64,000 nucleotides of DNA, taken from positions 1 through 64,000 of the forward strand of contig NZ_CDBH01000022.1 in NCBI RefSeq assembly GCF_000820305.1, given 5' to 3'. Each line of letters starts with the position of its first letter. Positions within the stretch are counted from its first letter, which is position 1. The notes under the pieces were generated by a model. The model was given only the letters and a program-made list of their open reading frames with translations. It did not search any database and was not told the DNA's origin. Below are positions 58,010 to 64,000 of this stretch, in pieces. Source of the stretch: Aeromonas dhakensis. Lineage in GTDB: Bacteria > Pseudomonadota > Gammaproteobacteria > Enterobacterales > Aeromonadaceae. The position numbers were made by a program, and so were the translations under genes.

Positions 58010-59544
58010 GCCAGACAGAGGCGATCTTTCCCCTCCTGCTTGGCACGATAGAGGGCGGCATCCGCCCGGGCCAGCACCTCGGCGGGCGGTGCATCCAGCG
58101 CCTCGGCCAGCCCGCCGCTGAAGGTGACGGTCAAGCCCGGTTCGCGCCAGTTCTGCGTGGCCATGGCCCGGCGCCACTGCTCCATCTGCTGCTGTGCCTC
58201 CTTAAGCCGCCCCTGCTCGAAGATGGCGACCAGCTCCTCGCCACCAAAGCGGCAGAGGGTGGCCTTGCCCTCCAGCAGCTGGCTGCCCAGGGAGGCGGTG
58301 CGTCTGAGCACGCTGTCGCCGGCGGGGTGGCCATGACGGTCGTTGATCTGCTTGAAGTTGTCGATGTCGATGATGGCCAGCACATAGGGGGTATGTTGCT
58401 GGTGCAGCTCGCTCAGCAGGGTGTCCATGTAGCGACGGTTGTAGAGCCCGGTCAGGGCATCGCGCTGGGCCTTCTCGCTCTCCGCCTGCATCTGGTCGGA
58501 AATCAGGGTGATCTCGTCCTCCAGCTCCTCGATGCCCGGAATACGGGGGATGATGAGGGGCTGTCCCGGCGGGGTGACCCGCAACTGGCGCACCACCTGC
58601 ACCAGCATGCCGATGGTGTTCTCCAGCCGCTGATGGAAGATGACGGCCACCAGGATGAACATGACCAGCGACAGCAACAGCCCCATCATCATGTTGGGCA
58701 GCAGCTCCCTGATGACGAAAGAGTTGCTGAAGGGGTAGATGATGATGACCTGCCAGCCGGGGTTGTTGGCCAGGGTGTAGTAGGCGATGAGTTCGTCATC
58801 CTGGCTCTGGATCGCGCCATTTTTCCCCTGAAGCCGGGATAACCAGGGCTCGTCGAGCGGGGTGGCGTTCAGCAGCGGGTTGCTGTGCGCCACGATGCGC
58901 TGATACCTGCGATCGTAGAGCTGGTAAGTCATCTGCTTGCCGCCCTGCAGCATGCGCCCGATCCGGTCCGAAACTCGCGACAGCTCGACGTCCAGACCAA
59001 TCACGGCCACTATCTTGCCGCTGTGGTTCAAGACCGCCCGCGACAGGGTCACCACCGGAATGTGCTGGACGGTGTCGAGATAGGGGGCACTCCAGATATT
59101 GATCCCCGGCGTATGGATGGCATCCAGATACCATGCCTGTTTGGCCATTGCCTGGGGGGAAGGGGGGAGCTGGTGGTTGAAGTTGACCAGGGTATTGTCC
59201 CGCTGCACATAGTAGAGCCCCTTCAGCAGGCTGCCCGAGCGGCTGAGCTGCTGCCACACCGAGTAGTGCCGCGCCCGCATTTCTGGCGGGAGCACGCCGT
59301 CATGGTTGGCGAGATCCACCGCCAGAATATTGAGTTGCTCTTCGACCGAGCTCAGCGCGTTGTCCCATTGCTGGGCCGTACTGCTGCTGAAAAACTCCAT
59401 GCGCTCGCGTACTACGTTCTGTTGTTTGATGAAAAACAGATAGAGGTTGCTGGCTGTCATCAATAGCAGGGGCAGGGAGAGCAACAGCAAATAGCGCAGA
59501 ATGAAACCATGTTTCGCTCTGGTCTTCACTGTCGGGGATGTCAT
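58006..59544 (-). CDS. Membrane-bound diguanylate cyclase with periplasmic sensor (dCache-like) and GGEEL
   Basis: 512 residues. N-terminal span near residues 17-40, a periplasmic region of about 230 residues with a dCache look (WYLDAIHTPGINIWSAPYLD), a second span near 270-295, a HAMP-like linker, then GGDEF with DIDNFKQINDRHGHPAGD and the active site RFGGEEL. GGEEL is catalytically competent; the RxxD inhibitory site is absent (LEGK at that place). Predicted c-di-GMP producer responding to an extracytoplasmic ligand. Start at 59544 with AGGAATC upstream. Confidence 0.88.
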   Translation of the reverse strand: MTSPTVKTRAKHGFILRYLLLLSLPLLLMTASNLYLFFIKQQNVVRERMEFFSSSTAQQWDNALSSVEEQLNILAVDLANHDGVLPPEMRARHYSVWQQLSRSGSLLKGLYYVQRDNTLVNFNHQLPPSPQAMAKQAWYLDAIHTPGINIWSAPYLDTVQHIPVVTLSRAVLNHSGKIVAVIGLDVELSRVSDRIGRMLQGGKQMTYQLYDRRYQRIVAHSNPLLNATPLDEPWLSRLQGKNGAIQSQDDELIAYYTLANNPGWQVIIIYPFSNSFVIRELLPNMMMGLLLSLVMFILVAVIFHQRLENTIGMLVQVVRQLRVTPPGQPLIIPRIPGIEELEDEITLISDQMQAESEKAQRDALTGLYNRRYMDTLLSELHQQHTPYVLAIIDIDNFKQINDRHGHPAGDSVLRRTASLGSQLLEGKATLCRFGGEELVAIFEQGRLKEAQQQMEQWRRAMATQNWREPGLTVTFSGGLAEALDAPPAEVLARADAALYRAKQEGKDRLCLA

Positions 59545-59660
59545 GGCGATGATTCCTGTAGGTTTACATTCATTCAAGCATGATGTGCGTGGGATGGGGG
59601 CGGATGCAGATCAGGGTCTGGGTGATGCCAAGTGTAAAGTGTTCCGTTGCTGATGTAGCT

Positions 59661-59687
59661 AAAAAACCGCCCGAAGGCGGTTTTTTT
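59661..59687 (-). terminator. Terminator of mscL
   Basis: AAAAAACCGCC/GGCGGTTTTTT stem with CGAA loop, T tracts both ways; lies after mscL on the minus strand. Confidence 0.92.
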
Positions 59688-59711
59688 CCAGTACACGACA
59701 GGAGCTGGCGC

Positions 59712-60122
59712 TTATTTTCCCTGTTGGGATTTGAGCAGATCGCGGATCTCGGTCAGCAGCTCCTGATCCTTGGTGGGGCCGGCCGGTGCCGCGGCTTCCT
59801 CTTCCTGCTTCTTCTTCAGGGTGTTGATGGCCTTGAGCCCCATGAAGATGGCGAAGGAGATGATCAGGAAGTCGATGATGGTCTGGATGAACTTGCCGTA
59901 GGCGATGACCACGGCCGGCGCACTGCCCTCGGCGGCCTTCAGGGTCACGGCGAGGTCGCTGAAGTCCACGCCCCCCAGGATCAGGCCGATGGGCGGCATG
60001 ATCACGTCACCGACGAAGGAGGAGACGATCTTGCCGAAGGCGGCCCCGATGATGATACCGACCGCCATGTCGATGACGTTGCCTCTGGATGCAAAGGCCT
60101 TGAACTCTTGAATCAGACTCAT
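59712..60122 (-). CDS. mscL: Large-conductance mechanosensitive channel
   Basis: 136 residues, E. coli length. Homopentameric safety valve in the inner membrane. [33 protein letters not shown] amphipathic N-terminus and first helix (kept short here), second helix [17 protein letters not shown]-terminal bundle. AGGGGAAA precedes the ATG. Confidence 0.97.
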   Translation of the reverse strand: MSLIQEFKAFASRGNVIDMAVGIIIGAAFGKIVSSFVGDVIMPPIGLILGGVDFSDLAVTLKAAEGSAPAVVIAYGKFIQTIIDFLIISFAIFMGLKAINTLKKKQEEEAAAPAGPTKDQELLTEIRDLLKSQQGK

Positions 60123-60367
60123 TTTCCCCTCCAAAAATGGGCTAGTAGCGGCCTGGGCCGCCCTGGTGTTTGAATAATAAAGCATCAGGAAAACAGAGGA
60201 TGACCGTCGTGTTTCCTGTCGTCCCGGTTAGCTTGCTGGGGCTTTGCCCGATTGGCAACCTGTCAGATTGGGATTTTTTGCGACCCTTCTATTAACCAAT
60301 CAGTAATCAAGCAGTTGAGGCGAGCATAGTTGCTGAGTAACCTTGTGAGTCCATTCGTTCATGCCAA

Positions 60368-61099
60368 GTGAGTAAAAAAGTGCACTATTTACTGCTGGGA
60401 ATGATGCTGCTGGGCTCTTTTGCCGTCAGCGCGGGGATGGATCCCCAACTGTTGAAACAGACCATAGAGCGGCGGCTCGGGGTGCAGGTCTACCTGGTGG
60501 ACGAGACCCCGGTCTCCGGCCTCTATCTGCTTGGCACCGCGCAGGGGCCCCTCTATACCGATGCCAGGGGCGACCATGTGCTGCTGGGCACCATGCTGGA
60601 TCTGGCCCACGACATGAAGAACCTCACCATGCTGGGCCAGCGTCAACAGCGGCAGCTGGCCCTGGCCCAGATCGGCGAGCGGCGGATGCAGCTCAAGGCC
60701 GTGCCCGAGCGCCACCGCCTCACCCTGTTTACCGATCTCGCCTGCCGCGGCTGTCGCACCACTCTGGCAGAGTTGCCCGCCTTGCAGGCGAGGGGGGTGA
60801 GCGTGCAGCTGCTGCCGGTGCTTGGCCCCTTTGCCGATCTGGCCGAGGCGCAGGCGCGCTGGTGCGATCCCGGGCTGCTGCGCGAACTTGAACTCAGTGA
60901 TCGTTTGCCTGAGAGCGGCTGTAATGAGATCCTTGCCCATCATATTGGCCTGAGCCAGTGGCTCGGGATCAAGGCGCTGCCGAGCTGGGTCCTGCCAAAT
61001 GGCGACCTGCTGCGCGGTTATCAGAGCCCTGAACAACTGCTCAAGATACTGGATCACATCGATGCCCCTGCTAATCCGTCGTCGTCCGCGCGTGGATGA
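60368..61099 (+). CDS. dsbC: DsbC-like thiol:disulfide interchange protein with CRGC active site (GTG start)
   Basis: 243 residues. Signal peptide (1-22, ends AVSA), N-terminal dimerisation domain, linker, and thioredoxin domain. It occupies the conserved dsbC position before recJ and keeps the family layout, including the structural cysteines Cys166 and Cys185 and the GYQSPEQLLKIL end. However, the active-site pair Cys126/Cys129 is CRGC rather than CGYC, followed by Arg instead of His, and the cis-proline is preceded by Leu (ALPSW) rather than Thr. Redox behaviour may therefore differ. The GTG start lies inside an out-of-frame ATG CCA AGT GAG TAA. It overlaps recJ by 38 bp. Confidence 0.85.
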   Translation: MSKKVHYLLLGMMLLGSFAVSAGMDPQLLKQTIERRLGVQVYLVDETPVSGLYLLGTAQGPLYTDARGDHVLLGTMLDLAHDMKNLTMLGQRQQRQLALAQIGERRMQLKAVPERHRLTLFTDLACRGCRTTLAELPALQARGVSVQLLPVLGPFADLAEAQARWCDPGLLRELELSDRLPESGCNEILAHHIGLSQWLGIKALPSWVLPNGDLLRGYQSPEQLLKILDHIDAPANPSSSARG

Positions 61100-62792
61100 T
61101 TCCCATCTGCCCGCCACCCTTCATCCCTTGCTGCGGCAAATCTTCGCCAGCCGTGGGGTCGAAGACCCTGCCCTGCTGGAGCGCAGCGCCAATCAGCTGC
61201 TGCCACCCCAGCGCCTGTTCGGTATGGCGCAGGCGGTGCCCCTGCTGGCCGAGGCGCTGACGGCGCAAAAGCGCATTCTCATCGTCGGCGACTTCGACTG
61301 TGACGGCGCCACCAGCTCGGCCCTGTGCGTGCTGGCCCTGCGCGCTATGGGCGGCCGCCACATCGATTTTCTGGTGCCCAACCGCTTCGAGTTCGGGTAT
61401 GGCCTCACCCCCGAGATCGTCGAGCTGGCAGTGGCCCGCGGCGCCGAGTTCCTCATCACGGTGGACAACGGCATCTCCAGCATCGCCGGGGTGGCGGCGG
61501 CCAAGGCGGCCGGCATGCAGGTACTGGTTACCGATCACCATTTGCCGGGCCAGGAGCTGCCTGACGCCGACGCGATAGTGAACCCCAACCAGCATGGCTG
61601 CGACTTCCCCTCCAAGTCGTTGGCCGGGGTCGGGGTCGCCTTCTACCTGATGGCGGCCCTCAACACCCATCTGCGCCAGAGCGGCTGGTATGAGCGCCAG
61701 GGGCTGCGCGCCCCCAACGTGGCGGATTACCTGGATCTGGTGGCCCTTGGCACCGTGGCCGACGTGGTGGCGCTCGATGGCAACAACCGTATCCTGGTCC
61801 ATCAGGGCCTGCAGCGGATCCGGGCCGGCCGCTGTCGTCCCGGCATCCAGGCGCTGGTGGACGTGTCCGGTCGCGATGGTCGTCGCCTGTGCGCCGCCGA
61901 TCTCGGCTTTGCGCTGGGGCCGCGCCTCAACGCGGTGGGCCGGCTCGACGACATGTCCCTCGGGGTCGCCTGTCTGCTGAGCGAGGACATCAACCTGGCG
62001 CGCCAGCTCGCCTCCGAAATGGACAGCCTCAACCAGGAGCGCAAGGAAATAGAGCAGGGGATGCAGCAGGAGGCGCTGGCCACCCTGGAGCAGATCCGGT
62101 TTCGTGATGGCGAGGTGCCCTCCGGTATCGTGCTGCACCGGGACGAGTGGCATCAGGGGGTGGTGGGGCTGGTGGCCTCCAAGGTGAAGGAGAAGTACTA
62201 CCGCCCGGTCATCGCGTTTGCCGAGAGCAGCGAGACCGAGCTCAAGGGCTCCGGGCGCTCCATCCCCGGGGTGCACCTGCGCGATGCGCTGGAACTGCTC
62301 GATACCCGTCACCCCGGCCTGATGGGCAAGTTTGGCGGCCACGCCATGGCGGCGGGGCTGACCCTGCCCAAGGCCAATATCGAGGCCTTCGGTCGCGCCT
62401 TCGAGGCGGTCATCGGCGAGCTGGTGACTCCTGAGCTGCTGACCGGGGTGCTGCTCACCGACGGCGAACTGCTGCCGGACGAGCTCACCCTCGAGCTGGC
62501 GGAGCTGATCCGCGCCTCCGGCCCCTGGGGTCAGGCCTTCCCCGAGCCGCTGTTCGACGGCGAGTTCGTGCTGGTGCAGCAGCGGCTGGTGGGGGAGAAG
62601 CACCTCAAGATGATGCTGACCACGGACTCCGGCCACGCGGTGGATGCCATCGCCTTCGGGGTCGACTTGCAGCGCTGGCCCGATGCCTCGGTCAAACGGG
62701 TACGGCTGGTCTACCGGCTCGACGTCAACGAGTGGCGCGGCAACCGTAGCGTGCAACTGCTGGTGGAGCATCTGGAGGCCGCCGGCCTCTGA
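61062..62792 (+). CDS. recJ: Single-stranded-DNA exonuclease RecJ
   Basis: 576 residues (E. coli 577). 5'-3' exonuclease in recombination and repair. DHH-family motifs VGDFDCDGATSSAL, TVDNGISS, VTDHHLPG, and the C-terminal DHHA1 domain with GSGRSIPGVHLRDAL and GGHAMAAGL. The start overlaps dsbC by 38 bp, implying coupling. Closed by a strong terminator. Confidence 0.97.
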   Translation: MPLLIRRRPRVDDSHLPATLHPLLRQIFASRGVEDPALLERSANQLLPPQRLFGMAQAVPLLAEALTAQKRILIVGDFDCDGATSSALCVLALRAMGGRHIDFLVPNRFEFGYGLTPEIVELAVARGAEFLITVDNGISSIAGVAAAKAAGMQVLVTDHHLPGQELPDADAIVNPNQHGCDFPSKSLAGVGVAFYLMAALNTHLRQSGWYERQGLRAPNVADYLDLVALGTVADVVALDGNNRILVHQGLQRIRAGRCRPGIQALVDVSGRDGRRLCAADLGFALGPRLNAVGRLDDMSLGVACLLSEDINLARQLASEMDSLNQERKEIEQGMQQEALATLEQIRFRDGEVPSGIVLHRDEWHQGVVGLVASKVKEKYYRPVIAFAESSETELKGSGRSIPGVHLRDALELLDTRHPGLMGKFGGHAMAAGLTLPKANIEAFGRAFEAVIGELVTPELLTGVLLTDGELLPDELTLELAELIRASGPWGQAFPEPLFDGEFVLVQQRLVGEKHLKMMLTTDSGHAVDAIAFGVDLQRWPDASVKRVRLVYRLDVNEWRGNRSVQLLVEHLEAAGL

Positions 62793-62818
62793 TCCGTGAG
62801 TCTCTCTTGCTGCCTATG

Positions 62819-62847
62819 ACGGCCACCTCAGGGTGGCCGTTTTTTTA
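62819..62847 (+). terminator. Terminator of recJ
   Basis: ACGGCCACC/GGTGGCCGT stem, TCAG loop, seven T residues. Confidence 0.92.
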
Positions 62848-62941
62848 TGGTGTTAACCCGGATTTTGCCGTTGACCCGTCTATTGCTTCACAGTTTAAGC
62901 TTCCCTTCATCGGGTCATGGACCCCACTGCGAGTCGCTGTC

Positions 62942-64000
62942 ATGAAAATATCCGAACTGGCCAGGCGCTGCGGCCTGGCCCGCTCCACCCTGCTCTATTA
63001 CGAGAAGTTGGGGGTGATTGCGGGCACAAGGGGCGCCAACGGTTATCGCCACTACGACGATGAAGATCTGCAGCGGCTGCGGATGGTGCAGGCCCTGCAG
63101 GCCGGCGGGCTCAGCCTCAAGCAGTGCCTCGCCTGTCTGGCGGGGGAGCTGGAGCAGGCAACGCTGGCAGCCCGGGTCAGGGAGCTGGATGAGGAGCTGG
63201 CGCGGATGCAACGCGCCAGGGATCTGCTGGCGGATCTCGCCGGTTTGCGTGCGCACTCCGGCGACGAGTTCAAGGCCTGGCAGCGGCAACTGCAGCATCA
63301 AGCCCCGCAGGCCTACTTTGCCTGGGTGATGAAGCAGGGATTCAGTGAAAAAGAGCGTTATCACCTGCAGTGGCTGAGCAAAGACATGAATGAACACGAG
63401 CGCTACATCCGGGATTTCAAGCTGCTGCTGGACGACATGAGCTATTGGGGGCCGGGGGATAGCCTCTTTACCCAGCAGCAGTTTGCCGCGCTGCCCAGCC
63501 AGCCTCGCCGGATCTTCGACATGGGCTGTGGGCGGGGCGCCGCCACCCTGGCGCTGGCACAGGTGACGGACGCCACCATAGTGGCCATTGATCTGGACGA
63601 GGAGGTGCTGGCCGCCGTGGTCAGATCGGCCAGCGCGGCTGGCTTTGAGCAGGTCACCACCCTGTGCGCCAACATGGCGGCGCTGCCGGTGGAGCTGGCC
63701 CCCGCCGACCTTATCTGGGCCGAAGGGAGCGCCTACACCATAGGGGTGGTCAATGCGCTCAAAGCCTGGCGGGCGCACCTTGCCGGCCCTGATGCCTGCA
63801 TCGTGCTGAGCGACCTGGTGTGGCTGACGGACACGCCGCCAGAGGAGGCGCTGGCGTTCTGGCAACGGGATTATCCCGCCATGCAGACCCTGGCTGGCCT
63901 GCTCAAGACGGTGCAGGAGGCGGGGTATCGCTGTCTGTGGCACACCGAGTTGCCGCAAAGGGCCTGGCACAACTATCTGGATCCCATCGAACGCAATCTG
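62942..64000 (+). CDS. MerR-family regulator fused to SAM-dependent methyltransferase (3' truncated by window edge)
   Basis: Open from an ATG at 62942 to the last base: 353 codons without a stop. Residues 1-70 are a MerR DNA-binding domain (KISELARRCGLARSTLLYYEKLG, then a wing with GYRHY). Residues 72-105 are a coiled coil. After a linker, residues from about 190 show SAM motif I FDMGCGRGAATLAL and the acidic ribose-binding IDLDEE, followed by ADLIWAEGSAY. A dedicated effector domain is replaced by a methyltransferase, so the protein may sense SAM or a methyl acceptor. In E. coli the gene after recJ is prfB; here it is this one. Confidence 0.85.
   Translation, partial: MKISELARRCGLARSTLLYYEKLGVIAGTRGANGYRHYDDEDLQRLRMVQALQAGGLSLKQCLACLAGELEQATLAARVRELDEELARMQRARDLLADLAGLRAHSGDEFKAWQRQLQHQAPQAYFAWVMKQGFSEKERYHLQWLSKDMNEHERYIRDFKLLLDDMSYWGPGDSLFTQQQFAALPSQPRRIFDMGCGRGAATLALAQVTDATIVAIDLDEEVLAAVVRSASAAGFEQVTTLCANMAALPVELAPADLIWAEGSAYTIGVVNALKAWRAHLAGPDACIVLSDLVWLTDTPPEEALAFWQRDYPAMQTLAGLLKTVQEAGYRCLWHTELPQRAWHNYLDPIERNL

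Overview
The window is a stretch of chromosome from a GC-rich gammaproteobacterium, most likely an Aeromonas (inferred from gene order and protein character; no 16S rRNA is present). Supporting signs are the nrdR-ribD-ribE-ribBA-ribH-nusB-thiL-pgpA block, dxs-ispA-xseB beside the sodium-type flagellar stator genes pomAB, rlmE-ftsH-folP-glmM-tpiA-secG followed by tRNA-Leu(GAG) and tRNA-fMet, and the metY-rimP-nusA-infB-rbfA-truB-rpsO-pnp block. No rRNA operon, CRISPR array, prophage or insertion sequence was seen. Both window edges cut genes: a hybrid histidine kinase at the left and a MerR-methyltransferase fusion at the right.

Layout. 1-2.4 kb: C-terminal part of a TorS-like phosphorelay kinase and a small membrane zinc-ribbon protein. 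2.8-5.0 kb: glyA with a PurR-like box, then two small accessory genes (ParB-like and NIPSNAP). 5.1-11.4 kb: nrdR, riboflavin synthesis, nusB, thiL, pgpA. 11.9-17.3 kb: a peptide-type ABC importer (fused ATPase, binding protein, two permeases) behind a 0.5 kb AT-rich control region. 17.4-20.4 kb (minus): xseB-ispA-dxs for isoprenoid precursors. 20.6-22.3 kb: pomAB. 22.4-24.0 kb: greA with a GraL-like leader, a PilZ-like gene and yhbY. 24.1-30.2 kb: rlmE, ftsH, folP, glmM, tpiA, secG. 30.2-39.5 kb: two tRNAs and the transcription/translation/RNA-decay block. 39.6-47.9 kb: accessory and metabolic genes (MFS pump, globin-sensor diguanylate cyclase, DsrE-like, DUF1090, fumC, pepE, a secreted phosphatase/nuclease-fold lipoprotein, a patatin). 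48.4-51.5 kb: a compact three-gene isonitrile cluster. 51.8-56.1 kb: L,D-transpeptidase, a VOC protein, tldD-pmbA. 56.4-62.8 kb: fldB, xerD, a membrane GGDEF protein, mscL, a divergent dsbC and recJ. 62.9-64.0 kb: the MerR-methyltransferase gene.

Most of the window is conserved housekeeping DNA. The most interesting parts are: (i) isnA-isnB-glycosyltransferase, whose order and content match the rhabduscin-type tyrosine isonitrile glycoside pathway, preceded by about 450 bp of AT-rich, repeat-bearing DNA; (ii) a single polypeptide joining a MerR DNA-binding domain to an SAM-dependent methyltransferase; (iii) a DsbC at the conserved dsbC-recJ locus whose active site is CRGC rather than CGYC; (iv) a RibBA whose GTP cyclohydrolase II half has lost the zinc cysteines; (v) a tpiA with codon use unlike its neighbours; (vi) several genes (nusB, pomA, dsbC) whose non-ATG start lies inside a tiny out-of-frame ATG mini-ORF. 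All statements rest on reading the sequence; family assignments are from recognised motifs, not database searches.
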